Shown here piece by piece: positions 1-9,571 of a stretch of DNA of 61,887 bases; position 1 is the first letter of the stretch; each line of letters starts with the position of its first letter. The notes beneath the pieces are model-generated. The model saw nothing but the letters and a program-made list of their open reading frames with translations. It searched no databases and had not been told where the DNA came from. The position numbers and the translations under genes were made by a program. The stretch spans positions 1 to 61,887 of the forward strand of contig CANIRZ010000006.1 of NCBI GenBank assembly GCA_947470185.1. The letters run 5' to 3'. The DNA is from Sphingomonadales bacterium (GTDB lineage Bacteria > Pseudomonadota > Alphaproteobacteria > Sphingomonadales > Sphingomonadaceae).

Positions 1-813
1 ACATCCGCGCAAGACAAGCGGAATATAACCAATCATGCTGTCTGCTGTCAGACCCGGCCCAGCGCGCACACCAATGTCGCCATGCAACCAAGTGGCTATG
101 GCGGCCGCGTCAAAGGACGGAACACCCTGCGCCAATAATCCGCAGATCAGCCCCGTCAGGACATCACCCGACCCCGCAGTCGCCAACCAAGGCGACGCAT
201 GACGGTTCACCAGATAGCTGCCATCGGGCGCGGCGATGCATGTCTCCGCGCCTTTTAGAAGGACCACGCATTGCGCCCGTTCCGCTGCACGACTAACGGC
301 TTTCTGCCAACCCTCCAATTTTATATCCGGAAAAATACGCTGAAATTCGCCTAGATGTGGTGTCATGACGTCAGTCGAAGCGACGGCGTTAAACAGTAAC
401 TCTGGGTGTTTTTCAAACGCCGTCAACGCATCGGCATCGAGCACTGTGGGAACACGGCATCCAAGCACTTTGAGGACGGCTTGCTGGGACCCTGCCCCTG
501 CCCCCGGACCAATGGCAAAGGCAGATACGCGATCGTCCACAAAGTCGAAAGACGGGTTAGCTTCCCGCAGCATGATTGCGGTAACGTGGGCGGCATGTTC
601 CGCCAGCGCAGCCCTCTCGCCAACGATGGTGACCAACCCTGCGCCCACGGCCAACGCCCCCTGAGCCGATAGCCGCGACGCGCCAGTGTGCAACGCTGGC
701 CCACTCCACACCATCGCGTGTCCCCTGCTATATTTATGCGCGTCAGATGGCGGCGGAATCAGGGTTGGCCGCAAGATCGTTCCGGCGGCAGAAGAGTTAA
801 GTGTAAATCCCAT
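1..813 (-). CDS. nnrD: ADP-dependent (S)-NAD(P)H-hydrate dehydratase, 3' end cut by window edge
   Basis: This gene repairs hydrated NAD(P)H: the YjeF C-terminal, ribokinase-like domain dehydrates the S epimer using ADP. The frame stays open from a start codon at 813 to base 1, giving 271 codons with the C-terminus outside the window. Visible family motifs are HKYSRGHA near residue 27, an IGPGAG stretch, LDADALT, TPHLGEF and the nucleotide/catalytic motif ATAGSGDVLTG. Only the kinase-type domain is present. Many bacteria fuse it to an N-terminal epimerase (YjeF_N) domain, but here the sequence upstream of 813 soon runs into trmFO on the opposite strand. The frame is also open upstream of 813 with no clear SD, so the exact start is uncertain. 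The family call is firm. Confidence 0.85.
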   Translation of the reverse strand, partial: MGFTLNSSAAGTILRPTLIPPPSDAHKYSRGHAMVWSGPALHTGASRLSAQGALAVGAGLVTIVGERAALAEHAAHVTAIMLREANPSFDFVDDRVSAFAIGPGAGAGSQQAVLKVLGCRVPTVLDADALTAFEKHPELLFNAVASTDVMTPHLGEFQRIFPDIKLEGWQKAVSRAAERAQCVVLLKGAETCIAAPDGSYLVNRHASPWLATAGSGDVLTGLICGLLAQGVPSFDAAAIATWLHGDIGVRAGPGLTADSMIGYIPLVLRGC

Positions 814-870
814 AGCCCATCTTGGCGCTTTTGCCTGTGCAGCGCCAAAGATTTTTGATAGCCGCGCCGA

Positions 871-2208
871 ATGAGCAAAAATTTTGATGTCCAAATTATC
901 GGTGGCGGTCTTGCTGGCTGCGAAGCGGCGTGGCAACTCGCGCAGCGCGGCGTGCGCGTAAAGCTGTCGGAAATGCGTGGAACCGGGGAAATGACGCCAG
1001 CGCACCAAACCGAGGGCCTGGCTGAACTTGTATGTTCCAACAGCTTCCGTTCGGACGATGCCGAAAACAACGCCGTTGGCCTTCTGCATCAGGAAATGCG
1101 CGACTTGGGATCGCTTATCATGCAAGCGGCTGAGGTCGCTAAGGTTCCTGCGGGATCAGCGCTGGCTGTTGATCGTGATGTTTTCTCAGAAACCGTAACC
1201 AAGCATCTTGAAAATAATAATAATATTGAAATTGTGCGTGAACGGGTTGACGTTATCCCATCGGGCCGCCCCGTCATAATTGCCACGGGCCCCCTGACCG
1301 CGACAAATCTTGCCGAAAGCATCATGGCTAAAACGGGCGAAGACCGCTTGGCCTTCTTTGATGCGATTGCGCCGATTGTCTATCATGACAGCATCGACAT
1401 GGACATCGCTTGGTATGCGTCGCGTTGGGACAAGGGCGAAGGCAAGGATTATATCAACTGCCCCATGGACGAGGCACAATATCGCGCCTTTCACCAAGGC
1501 TTACTCGATTCTGACAAAGCCGAGTTCAAGGAATGGGAAACCAACACCCCGTATTTCGAAGGCTGCATGCCAATTGAGGTTATGGCCTCACGCGGGTTAG
1601 ACACATTGCGCTTTGGTCCCATGAAGCCTGTGGGTCTGGATAATCCGAGAACAGGCCGCTGGGCGCACGCAGTCGTGCAACTGCGGCAGGATAATAAGCA
1701 GGGCACGCTGTGGAACATGGTCGGGTTTCAAACGAAGATGAAATACGCTGCTCAGGTTGACCTTCTGCGCTCGATACCAGGCCTTCAAAATGCAGAATTC
1801 GCGCGGCTTGGGGGCTTGCACCGCAATACCTTCATCCGGTCACCTATCCTGCTTGACCGTCAGTTACGGTTGAAGTCGGCGCCGCATATCCGCTTTGCAG
1901 GCCAGATTACGGGCTGCGAGGGCTATGTCGAAAGCAGCGCCGTCGGCCTTATGGCCGGTATCATGACAGCCGCCGACCTTGCAGGTCGCACGGTCACTGC
2001 GCCACCTTCTACGACGGCACTTGGCGCCTTGCTTGGCCATATAACCGGCGATGCCATGGCCGATGATTATCAGCCCATGAACATTAACTTCGGCTTGTTC
2101 GCGCCGCTCGAGGATAAAGTGCACAAGAAGTCACGCAAAGCGGCGATGACTGGCAGGGCCCGCACCGACTTGAACGCTTGGATCTCAGCCCAAGCGATAG
2201 CGGCTTAA
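871..2208 (+). CDS. trmFO: Folate- and FAD-dependent tRNA (uracil-54-C5)-methyltransferase TrmFO
   Basis: TrmFO makes 5-methyluridine at position 54 in the T-loop of tRNAs, using methylene-tetrahydrofolate as carbon donor and FAD as reductant. The 445-residue product has the usual length. It opens with a dinucleotide-binding [10 protein letters not shown] motif (about residues 11-20), followed by the family signatures TPAHQT and [12 protein letters not shown]. The C-terminal GCEGYVES region and SSAVGLMAG complete the FAD site. It is divergent from the nnrD-like gene. Its stop codon overlaps the stop of the convergent EF-hand gene, so the two genes share a tail-to-tail junction. The ATG at 871 lacks a strong SD but gives the expected N-terminus. 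Confidence 0.95.
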   Translation: MSKNFDVQIIGGGLAGCEAAWQLAQRGVRVKLSEMRGTGEMTPAHQTEGLAELVCSNSFRSDDAENNAVGLLHQEMRDLGSLIMQAAEVAKVPAGSALAVDRDVFSETVTKHLENNNNIEIVRERVDVIPSGRPVIIATGPLTATNLAESIMAKTGEDRLAFFDAIAPIVYHDSIDMDIAWYASRWDKGEGKDYINCPMDEAQYRAFHQGLLDSDKAEFKEWETNTPYFEGCMPIEVMASRGLDTLRFGPMKPVGLDNPRTGRWAHAVVQLRQDNKQGTLWNMVGFQTKMKYAAQVDLLRSIPGLQNAEFARLGGLHRNTFIRSPILLDRQLRLKSAPHIRFAGQITGCEGYVESSAVGLMAGIMTAADLAGRTVTAPPSTTALGALLGHITGDAMADDYQPMNINFGLFAPLEDKVHKKSRKAAMTGRARTDLNAWISAQAIAA

Positions 2209-2669
2209 CAACGGCACCCTGGTTTAGCGACTAACTTGGGACGCGTTTGAGCAAACTCCTTACGGGTCAGTAACTTGTCCTTATTTCTATCCGCGCCGGC
2301 AAAGCGTTGCGCGGTCGCAGCAGCCCATTCTTCAAACGTCAGTAGATTGTTGCCATCGGTATCCAGCGCCTTAAACGCCTTGGTTCGGCTGCCCATCATC
2401 TCCAGCCGCGAAACCAGCTCGTCTCTGTTGCGATCATAGCGATTGAAGCGCACCTCTTCGCGGCTAGCCTTGGGCGCTTCTGGCGGTGTTGGCGGCGCGG
2501 GGCCAAAAGCTGGCGCGTTTGCCGCAGCTTCGGGAAGCGCGTCCGAAATAATGGCTGGCGGCGGCGCTGCGGGTATAACCGATTCCTGATTTGCTGCGGT
2601 TTGCCAAAATAATAGCCCTGCCAGCACCATGAGCAATGCTGCAACTCCGCCAATGAGAACTCGCTGCAT
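2205..2669 (-). CDS. Membrane-anchored EF-hand domain protein
   Basis: This is a predicted calcium-binding protein of about 154 residues. An N-terminal hydrophobic segment (roughly residues 3-23, [19 protein letters not shown]) acts as a signal anchor or signal peptide and is followed by a Pro/Ala-rich linker. Three EF-hand-like loops follow: [24 protein letters not shown] and [12 protein letters not shown]. The middle loop is the most canonical. A longer frame begins with TTG at 2687, but GGAGG (2678-2682) sits 8 nt ahead of the ATG at 2669, so I take 2669 as the start. It lies 44 bp downstream of the squalene-synthase-like gene on the same strand and is probably co-transcribed. The specific function is unknown. 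Confidence 0.8.
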   Translation of the reverse strand: MQRVLIGGVAALLMVLAGLLFWQTAANQESVIPAAPPPAIISDALPEAAANAPAFGPAPPTPPEAPKASREEVRFNRYDRNRDELVSRLEMMGSRTKAFKALDTDGNNLLTFEEWAAATAQRFAGADRNKDKLLTRKEFAQTRPKLVAKPGCRC

Positions 2670-2713
2670 TGCTTGCGCCTCCGTCAATACAGCCCAGTTA
2701 AAGCGCCATAATG

Positions 2714-3313
2714 CTAAAGACCCGTTAAAGCATGCCAGACCAAACGCGGGCCCGATGCGGTTCGCACAGACAAATTAAGTATCGACAAAGGCCGCAATGC
2801 ACGCCCCTTTGGCAGCGCAGTAAGTGGCGCAGAAATGCTATTGGCAACGCGTTGCGGAAAGGCTGTTCGTAAAGTCTCGATAGCCCAAAGCCGCCCGATA
2901 GGCCTAACGTCCTGCGCACTCCCCACCCAATTTGCGTACGTCTGGAATATCGCTTCAGCGCGCAACTGGGCATGCGTGTCCGTTACAACTTGGTTCCATT
3001 CCTCGCGGCCTAACAATTCCTCCCATGCGGACACCAGCGCCTCAAGGGCCGACAGTGGAATGACGCCCCCAACCGCGGTAAGCGCTTGCAATAAAGGCTC
3101 CCCCTTCGGGCGCAAATTCACCGCTTCGGCAAATGCGTCGCGCCACCACGCCATCTTAATTTGCGCGATCATAGGCTCCCGAGCTGTACGCACGATATCG
3201 CCAAAACGCATGTCAATCTGCAGCAACAACGTGAGCGCTGGCCGGAAATAAGCCGGCACATACGCGATAGCCAAACGGGTTGGAGGGAGAATTTCCAAAC
3301 TAGCATCCGTCAT
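2714..3313 (-). CDS. Short squalene/phytoene synthase-like protein
   Basis: The 199-residue product resembles the squalene/phytoene synthase fold near its N-terminus (RPALTLLLQIDMRFGDIV, then the QIKMAWWRDAF helix that is typical of the superfamily). It is clearly shorter than bona fide prenyl synthases (about 270-350 residues), and I do not see a paired set of Asp-rich DxxxD motifs. By analogy with the short NDUFAF6-like members, a non-catalytic or assembly role is possible, but that is inference. It is the first gene of a minus-strand unit with the EF-hand gene and is divergent from the Tad-type cluster. Confidence 0.7.
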   Translation of the reverse strand: MTDASLEILPPTRLAIAYVPAYFRPALTLLLQIDMRFGDIVRTAREPMIAQIKMAWWRDAFAEAVNLRPKGEPLLQALTAVGGVIPLSALEALVSAWEELLGREEWNQVVTDTHAQLRAEAIFQTYANWVGSAQDVRPIGRLWAIETLRTAFPQRVANSISAPLTALPKGRALRPLSILNLSVRTASGPRLVWHALTGL

Positions 3314-3442
3314 ATGGTTGTAACTTCATGTAAGGCGAAGTCTTTGTTAATATTAAAAAAACCCTTTATCTTCAACATCGAGAAACCTTGAAGGGTGTAA
3401 AAAGCAATATAAATCGCATGTGGGACTCTGGAGACAACCGCC

Positions 3443-5635
3443 GTGACTAAACATTTAGATGCCAAGCACTCCGTTGGCATTATGTCGCGTCTTGCAAGCA
3501 ACCAAGAAGGCAACATCATCGCCATCTTCGCGGCAGCGATTATCCCTGCGATCGGACTTGTGGGCGGCGCTGTAGACATGAGCCGCCTCTACCTCACTCA
3601 AGCGCGGTTGCAAGGCGCTTGTGACGCTGGTGCCTTGCTTGGCCGAAAAACCATGGGCGTTGGTACATGGGCTGCAAACAATAATGTGGCGAATGCGCAA
3701 GCCATACGCATGTTCGACCAGAATTTCGAAACTGGCGCTTATGGTTCAACTGGCTTGACCCGTGTGTATACAGAGTCAGGTGGCAACGTTGTAGGAACCG
3801 CTTCGGTTACAGTTCCGATGGCGCTCATGCAGGTATTCGGGCAAAGTTCGACAACTGTTTCAGTCAGCTGTCAGGCAGAATTACGGTTACCCAATACCGA
3901 CGTGATGTTCGTGCTGGATACCACAGGGTCGATGGGCGACCCGGCTGAGGGATCAGCCGAGCCGAAAATTTCTGGCCTGCGACGGGCGGTGAAATGCTTT
4001 TACGAGGCGTTAGCCAAGCAGAATATCGTAAATATTACGCCCGCCGATTGCGGTGAAACGTCAGATCCTGTCAACACAAACTCGCCTAATGTCCAACTGC
4101 GTTTCGGCTTTGTACCATATGCCATGAATGTGAATGTCGGACGGCTTTTGCCGCAAAACTATTTAGCCGATCAGTGGACATACCAGTCACGCGAGGCAAC
4201 CACGATACAAATCCCCGGCTCGACACCTATTTTTGGCACCGAAAGTTTTCCGACACCGATAAGTGCAGTCGTTACAAGCCTTGCCGATACTGGTTGGTTT
4301 AACACGCGCGCCGATATTAAGCAGAATAATGTCACATATGGTTGGTTTTACAGACCAAGCACCGCTGCGGCATGCGACGGCAGGGCAATTCCGTCTGTCG
4401 ACACCACACCGACAATTGGCGCCAACACACTCATTTCCCAAGCACCGGCCCAGCCCGTTGAGCCCGATTCCTCTCTTACCAAGACATATCAGAGAGATAC
4501 CTTAAATGCGACGCGTACCTATCAATATTTTTACACTGGGAACAGAAACAACCCAGCTGGAACCGGCGACTGCATCTTGCAGGTCAAAGCAACCAGACAG
4601 ACCAACACCCGCGTAACCACAACAACAGTGACGCCCATTACTTGGGCCACAACTAGAAGTGTTGCAGCTTGGGCTTTCAAACCTGTCACCTTCAATGTTC
4701 GCGGGTTAAAAGGGGCGAATGGTTCCTGGGCGTCTTCCGTTTCGCTCCCTCTCGGCACCGACGGCGCAATGACCCCCATAACATGGGCAGGATGTATCGA
4801 AGAGCGCGAGACTTTCCGTGGTCCTGATCTGGATCCGACCAATGACTGGGATCCTATTCCTGCATCGGCTCTCGACATGAATATCGATCTCGCACCAACC
4901 GATGATGTCACGACGAAATGGGGTCCTTATCTTAACACAGATGCAATCTGGCAACGATATGACATTAGTACCGATATTTTCGGGAATAACCCTATCTCGA
5001 CGAACACACGTACTTTGAACACCGTGGTTATTAGTCAGACCAATGTGGACACGCTTTTTTCTAACTCGCAAACGCGTTACCTCTGGAAACCAGATGTATC
5101 CAGTTGTCCAACATCGGCCAGAACGGTGAAATCTTGGCCCCCCGCAGATTTAAACGCTTATGTCGATTCGCTTACGATTGATGGAACCACATATCACGAC
5201 ATAGGCCTGTTATGGGGTGCGCGCCTCATGTCGCCCACCGGCATATTCGCGGCTCTAAATGCGCCCCCCAACGTCAACATGGAACGGCATATGATCTTTA
5301 TGACCGACGGTGAAACCGTTGTCGGGCCAAGCAACTACTCGGCTTATGGTATTCACCGATACGACCGGCGTCAGACGCCATTAGATTCTGAGCCAACTCA
5401 GGAGCAGCTTGTAGCCATGACAAACGCCCGGACAGCGGCACTGTGCACAGCAATCAAAAACAAAAATATTAACCTTTGGGTGGTATCCTATGGCGATATT
5501 GGCTCGGCAACCAACGACCGGCTAAGGGCCTGCGCCACGCCTGGTAAATTTTTTGAGGCCAGAAGTGTCGCCAGCCTTATTTCCAATTTCAAAGGCATTG
5601 CCGCAGAAATATCCGCACTGCGGATGACCAAATGA
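3443..5635 (+). CDS. TadG-like pseudopilin with von Willebrand factor A domain
   Basis: This 730-residue protein starts with a TadE/G-type prepilin-like segment (EGNIIAIFAAAIIPAIGLVGGAVD, split here as residues near 21-44), a hydrophobic helix that would anchor it with the rest in the periplasm. A VWA domain follows, with a MIDAS motif DTTGSMG near residue 160 and a second conserved strand MIFMTDGET near residue 615. Between them is a long insertion rich in Thr, Asn and aromatic residues, making it longer than typical TadG proteins. It starts at GTG 3443, with GGAG about 9 nt upstream. Its TGA overlaps the ATG of the next TadE-like gene (ATGA). No tadA, tadB, tadC or rcpA homologue is nearby, so the secretion machinery must be elsewhere. 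Confidence 0.85.
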   Translation: MTKHLDAKHSVGIMSRLASNQEGNIIAIFAAAIIPAIGLVGGAVDMSRLYLTQARLQGACDAGALLGRKTMGVGTWAANNNVANAQAIRMFDQNFETGAYGSTGLTRVYTESGGNVVGTASVTVPMALMQVFGQSSTTVSVSCQAELRLPNTDVMFVLDTTGSMGDPAEGSAEPKISGLRRAVKCFYEALAKQNIVNITPADCGETSDPVNTNSPNVQLRFGFVPYAMNVNVGRLLPQNYLADQWTYQSREATTIQIPGSTPIFGTESFPTPISAVVTSLADTGWFNTRADIKQNNVTYGWFYRPSTAAACDGRAIPSVDTTPTIGANTLISQAPAQPVEPDSSLTKTYQRDTLNATRTYQYFYTGNRNNPAGTGDCILQVKATRQTNTRVTTTTVTPITWATTRSVAAWAFKPVTFNVRGLKGANGSWASSVSLPLGTDGAMTPITWAGCIEERETFRGPDLDPTNDWDPIPASALDMNIDLAPTDDVTTKWGPYLNTDAIWQRYDISTDIFGNNPISTNTRTLNTVVISQTNVDTLFSNSQTRYLWKPDVSSCPTSARTVKSWPPADLNAYVDSLTIDGTTYHDIGLLWGARLMSPTGIFAALNAPPNVNMERHMIFMTDGETVVGPSNYSAYGIHRYDRRQTPLDSEPTQEQLVAMTNARTAALCTAIKNKNINLWVVSYGDIGSATNDRLRACATPGKFFEARSVASLISNFKGIAAEISALRMTK

Positions 5636-6264
5636 TTATATCTGCCCTCGATTGGTTGGGAATCTTTAGCCAAGATGAACGCGGCGCTTCGATCATGGAG
5701 TTCGCACTGATTGCGCCTTTAGCAATCCTTACGATATTTGGCACCATGGATATTGGTCACAGCTATTTTGTGCGCGCCACGCTTGATGGGGCAATGCAAA
5801 ACATGGGGCGCAGTTCTTCCCTCGAAAGCGCGGCGATATTAGCTCAGCAGGAGGTAATCGACCTTCGGGTTAAAGAAGCCGTTCTCGCTCTGGCACCCAC
5901 CGCTACGATCACGACAAACCGAAGCTACTACAAGACATTCTCAGAGGCCGCGTCCGCGCGCGCAGAAATCGTCATCGAAAACCCCGCGACAGCGAATTTC
6001 CGTTGCGATGTAGGTGAAAGTTTTTGGGACATAAACGGCAACAAAACATGGGACTCTGATGGGGGAGCGAAGGGTCAAGGGGGCGCACGCGACGTGGTCG
6101 TCATCACATATAAAGTCACATATCCAAGGCTCTTTCCTTTGGCAAAGTTAATGGGGTTGCCGGCAAATGTGGAATTGGAGTCTAACTCAATCCTCGCCAA
6201 CCAACCTTATGGGGAACAGGCCGCTAACGGCCTTCCTGTGCAAACCAACTGTCCAGCATTTTAA
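5632..6264 (+). CDS. TadE-like pseudopilin
   Basis: The 210-residue protein has a short cytoplasmic start and then the classic TadE signature: RGASIMEFALIAPLAILTIF, with the Glu placed as in prepilin-type segments, followed by a periplasmic domain with two cysteines (CDV and the C-terminal TNC). TadE proteins are minor pseudopilins of the tight-adherence (Flp pilus) system. The ATG overlaps the stop of the upstream VWA gene by ATGA, which points to translational coupling. A loop containing DINGNKTWDSDGG looks like a metal-binding or flexible segment. Confidence 0.85.
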   Translation: MIISALDWLGIFSQDERGASIMEFALIAPLAILTIFGTMDIGHSYFVRATLDGAMQNMGRSSSLESAAILAQQEVIDLRVKEAVLALAPTATITTNRSYYKTFSEAASARAEIVIENPATANFRCDVGESFWDINGNKTWDSDGGAKGQGGARDVVVITYKVTYPRLFPLAKLMGLPANVELESNSILANQPYGEQAANGLPVQTNCPAF

Positions 6265-6268
6265 GTCG

Positions 6269-7003
6269 ATGGGCAGGACACTCCACTCGACGCTGTATTG
6301 CTTGAAACGCAACCAAAGCGGGCTCGCAATGGTTGAACTTGCGGTATCGCTTCCGTTTTTTATTGGTCTCACCGTAGGCGGTATAGAAATCGCAAATTAT
6401 GCAGCCCTAAAGATGCAATTGAACCAAATTACACTGCACACGGCAGATGGGGCAGCACGCATTGGTTCAGCAACACCCAATGGGCACAAAACCATCTCCG
6501 AGGCCCAGATAAAAGACATATTTGAAGGGGCCAAGCGTGAGGGTGCCCGAATTGCTCTCACGGGAACCCATTCCTATGTTGATCCTGCAACAGGCGTTCA
6601 GTCCAACCGCGGCAATGCGCGCATCATCTTGTCTAGCTTTGAAGAGGTAGACCCCTTCAATGCCGACAGCCCACGTTACCGCATCCGATGGCAACGTTGC
6701 ACCGGATCCGCAAATTTTTACACGTCAAATTATGGCACCAAAGCGACTGCGACCAGCGTTACCGGTATTGGCCCAGAAAATCGCCAGGTAACACCGCCCC
6801 CGGGTGGAAGCCTGATGTTTGTCGAATTGCAGTATTATTTTAGACCAATAATCGTGAACGGATTTACGCGGCTAACGAACCATAGCATCAGCCAAGTAGC
6901 CTCAATGGTGGTCCGCGAAAAACGCGATTTGGTCGGACCTACTGGCAGTGACGGCATCTATAACGCTGAAAATGTTACCGCTGCGACCTGCCCGTGGAGT
7001 TGA
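6269..7003 (+). CDS. TadE/TadG family pseudopilin
   Basis: This third Tad-type pseudopilin has about 244 residues when started at the ATG at 6269, 4 nt after the previous stop. A longer in-frame extension from 6167 overlaps the upstream gene and is unlikely to be used. The N-terminal segment SGLAMVELAVSLPFFIGLTV is a TadE-type transmembrane helix with the conserved Glu. The periplasmic part includes a proline-rich TPPPGGS turn and two cysteines. It completes a three-gene unit (TadG-VWA, TadE, TadE/G) and converges on pdhB, whose stop is 25 bp away. Confidence 0.8.
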   Translation: MGRTLHSTLYCLKRNQSGLAMVELAVSLPFFIGLTVGGIEIANYAALKMQLNQITLHTADGAARIGSATPNGHKTISEAQIKDIFEGAKREGARIALTGTHSYVDPATGVQSNRGNARIILSSFEEVDPFNADSPRYRIRWQRCTGSANFYTSNYGTKATATSVTGIGPENRQVTPPPGGSLMFVELQYYFRPIIVNGFTRLTNHSISQVASMVVREKRDLVGPTGSDGIYNAENVTAATCPWS

Positions 7004-7027
7004 CGTGAATGCGAGTATGGCAGGGTA

Positions 7028-8377
7028 TCACGCACCCACAGTTTTTCGGACACCGGCCACAATCTTGTCGACATTAATCAGCGCCTCTTTTTCGAGGTTC
7101 GCTGCATAAGGCATCGGCACATCTTCGTTCGTAATACGCAGCACAGGCGCATCCAAATCGTCGAAGCCTTCCTCCATACATATCGCCAATATTTCGCTGC
7201 CAACCGAGCACACAGGCCATCCTTCTTCCGCCACAACTAAGCGGTTGGTTTTTGCAAGGCTTGCCAGTACCGTTGCCTTGTCCAATGGTCGGATAGTCCG
7301 CAAGTCGATGACCTCAGCGCTTATGCCCTCTTCTGCCAGTTTTGCTGCGGCTTCAAGTGACAGGCCGACACCGATGGAATAGCTGACGATCGTTACGTCG
7401 GTTCCTTCACGCATGATCCGGGCTTTGCCGATTGGTACGATATGATCATTCCCCGCCGGAACCTCGTACGTCCGGCCATAGAGCAACTCATTTTCCAGAA
7501 AGACCACAGGGTCCTCGCAACGGATAGCTGCTTTCAAAAGGCCTTTAGCGTCCGCCGCATCATAAGGTGCAATAACAATAAGCCCCGGAACACTGGCGTA
7601 CCAAGGCACGTAGTTCTGGCTATGCTGCGCGCCAACACGCGCCGCCGCACCATTTGGACCGCGAAAAACGATGGGGCAGCGCATTTGTCCACCCGACATA
7701 TAATTGGTCTTCGCAGCGGAATTGATGATGTGGTCAATCGCCTGCATGGCGAAATTGAAGGTCATAAATTCGATGATTGGTCTCAAGCCGCCCATGGCGG
7801 CGCCAGTGCCTATGCCTGCAAAACCATATTCGGTAATGGGCGTATCGATGACGCGGCGTGCGCCGAATTCGTCAAGCAGCCCCTGCGTGACTTTATAGGC
7901 GCCTTGATATTCGGCGACTTCTTCACCCATGACAAACACGCGGTCATCGCGGCGCATTTCCTCTGCCATGGCATCGCGCAACGCCTCGCGCAAAGTTACC
8001 GATTGCATATTACCATTGGAAACGATTGGGTCGGGCTTGGGCGCTACCGCAGCCGGTGTCTCGTCAGGCTGTGTTGCCGGCGCAGGGTCGGCCTTGGCGT
8101 TGACTTTTGGCGCTGCAGAAGGCGCCTGCTCTTCATCTTCGCTTAAAATCAGCGCAATGACCGTACCAACCTTTACGCCATCCGTGCCCTCGGCGACCGT
8201 GATAGACGAAATCACGCCCTCATCGACCGCTTCAAACTCCATCGTAGCCTTATCCGTTTCGATTTCAGCAAGGATATCGCCTGACTTCACACTGTCGCCT
8301 TCTTTGACCAACCATTTGGCCAAAGTGCCTTCTTCCATCGTTGGCGAAAGCGCGGGCATCTTAAGTTCGATTGCCAT
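7028..8377 (-). CDS. pdhB: Pyruvate dehydrogenase E1 component subunit beta with N-terminal lipoyl domain
   Basis: E1-beta pairs with E1-alpha (PdhA) to decarboxylate pyruvate with thiamine diphosphate and reductively acetylate a lipoyl arm. The 449-residue product has an N-terminal lipoyl domain ([17 protein letters not shown], lipoyl-Lys in [10 protein letters not shown] near residue 43), an Ala/Pro-rich linker, then the E1-beta transketolase domain ([32 protein letters not shown]) and C-terminal domain. The lipoyl fusion is a known trait of alphaproteobacterial PdhB. The ATG at 8377 overlaps the pdhA stop (TGATG). An open frame extends upstream through pdhA but is a shadow. No E2 (pdhC) follows; the next gene converges from the other strand. 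Confidence 0.95.
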   Translation of the reverse strand: MAIELKMPALSPTMEEGTLAKWLVKEGDSVKSGDILAEIETDKATMEFEAVDEGVISSITVAEGTDGVKVGTVIALILSEDEEQAPSAAPKVNAKADPAPATQPDETPAAVAPKPDPIVSNGNMQSVTLREALRDAMAEEMRRDDRVFVMGEEVAEYQGAYKVTQGLLDEFGARRVIDTPITEYGFAGIGTGAAMGGLRPIIEFMTFNFAMQAIDHIINSAAKTNYMSGGQMRCPIVFRGPNGAAARVGAQHSQNYVPWYASVPGLIVIAPYDAADAKGLLKAAIRCEDPVVFLENELLYGRTYEVPAGNDHIVPIGKARIMREGTDVTIVSYSIGVGLSLEAAAKLAEEGISAEVIDLRTIRPLDKATVLASLAKTNRLVVAEEGWPVCSVGSEILAICMEEGFDDLDAPVLRITNEDVPMPYAANLEKEALINVDKIVAGVRKTVGA

Positions 8378-9447
8378 CAATATTGCTCCACCAGAACGTC
8401 GGTATACAGTTCGGAAAGATTGGGTTCCGGTGACGTCTCGGCAAAGTCCGCGGCTTCGTTTACGATTGTCCGGATTTCTTTTTCGATCACCTTTAGCGCG
8501 TCTTCGCCGACACCCATCTCGGTGAGATACGCCTTGCAGCCTTCGATCGGGTCGCTGTTGTCGCGCACGGACTGGACCTCGTCGCGGCTGCGGTACTTGG
8601 CAGGGTCGGACATGGAATGCCCCCGATAACGGTAGGTTTTCATTTCCAACAATACAGGACCCTTGCCGCTGCGCACCCAATCCAGCGCAACCTCGGCTGC
8701 ACCTCGGACCGCAAGCACATCCATGCCGTCTACCTGAATACCGGGAATGCGGAAGCTTTCACCTCGGCGGTAAAGTTGATCTTCCGATGACGCACGGTTG
8801 ACGCTTGTTCCCATCGCATATTGGTTATTTTCAATCACGAAAATGATAGGCAGCTTCCAAAGCTCGGCCATGTTGAAGCTTTCGTACACCTGCCCCTGAT
8901 TGGACGCACCATCACCGAAATAGGCAAGGCACACACCGCCGTCGTTCGTATATTTATGCCCAAAGGCAAGGCCCGCACCCAGTGACACCTGCGCCCCAAC
9001 AATGCCATGTCCGCCGTAAAATTTGTGCGCGGTCGAAAACATGTGCATCGACCCGCCTTTACCCTTTGATATACCAGCTGCGCGGCCTGTCAGTTCTGCC
9101 ATAATGATATTTGGATCTATGCCATAAGCCAGCATGTGACCATGGTCGCGATATCCTGTTATCACGCTGTCCTTACCCGGCGTCAGCGCGGATTGCAGCC
9201 CAATCGCCACCGCTTCCTGTCCGATGTACAAATGGCAGAAACCACCAATCAGCCCAAGGCCATAAAGCTGCCCTGCCTTTTCCTCAAATCGGCGGATAAG
9301 AAGCATGTCGCGGTAGAACTTCAAAAGCTCTTCCTTGCGCGCTTTATACGGCTTCGGCTCATTCGGACGCTCGCGGTTGGCGCGGGCTGCATCCTCGCTA
9401 ACACTGGCCTTTTTGGATGATGTCTTCTTCACTGGGGTGGTAGCCAA
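8377..9447 (-). CDS. pdhA: Pyruvate dehydrogenase E1 component subunit alpha
   Basis: E1-alpha carries the thiamine-diphosphate site. Visible motifs include [25 protein letters not shown], the ThDP/Mg motif [17 protein letters not shown] and the phosphorylation-loop-like region [15 protein letters not shown]. The N-terminus is Lys/Ser-rich and disordered ([11 protein letters not shown]). I choose TTG at 9447 because AAAGGA lies 7 nt upstream. An in-frame ATG at 9486 would add 13 residues with no SD. The gene is translationally coupled to pdhB by TGATG. A 124-bp spacer with overlapping palindromes separates it from ftsB. Confidence 0.93.
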   Translation of the reverse strand: MATTPVKKTSSKKASVSEDAARANRERPNEPKPYKARKEELLKFYRDMLLIRRFEEKAGQLYGLGLIGGFCHLYIGQEAVAIGLQSALTPGKDSVITGYRDHGHMLAYGIDPNIIMAELTGRAAGISKGKGGSMHMFSTAHKFYGGHGIVGAQVSLGAGLAFGHKYTNDGGVCLAYFGDGASNQGQVYESFNMAELWKLPIIFVIENNQYAMGTSVNRASSEDQLYRRGESFRIPGIQVDGMDVLAVRGAAEVALDWVRSGKGPVLLEMKTYRYRGHSMSDPAKYRSRDEVQSVRDNSDPIEGCKAYLTEMGVGEDALKVIEKEIRTIVNEAADFAETSPEPNLSELYTDVLVEQY

Positions 9448-9510
9448 AATTATTTCCTTTTGTGGAATTTTTATTTGCGCATGCAAAGTGCCTAATCAAA
9501 ATGACCGTGT

Positions 9511-9537
9511 CTGAAAAGCGCTTTTCCGCTGCGGAAA
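9511..9537 (-). promoter_or_regulatory. Overlapping palindromes in the ftsB-pdhA spacer
   Basis: GAAAAGCGCTTTTC at 9513-9526 is a perfect 14-bp palindrome. It overlaps a second inverted repeat, CTTTTCCGC-T-GCGGAAAG (about 9521-9537). Read on the minus strand toward pdhA, the two hairpins share the GAAAAG segment and cannot form together. They lie 66-90 nt ahead of the pdhA TTG start. An attenuator or a repressor operator for the pdh genes would fit, but no T-run follows either stem and no regulator is known from this sequence. Confidence 0.35.
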
Positions 9538-9571
9538 GCAGTAGATAGCTATTCATTTTGTGCGCGGCATA

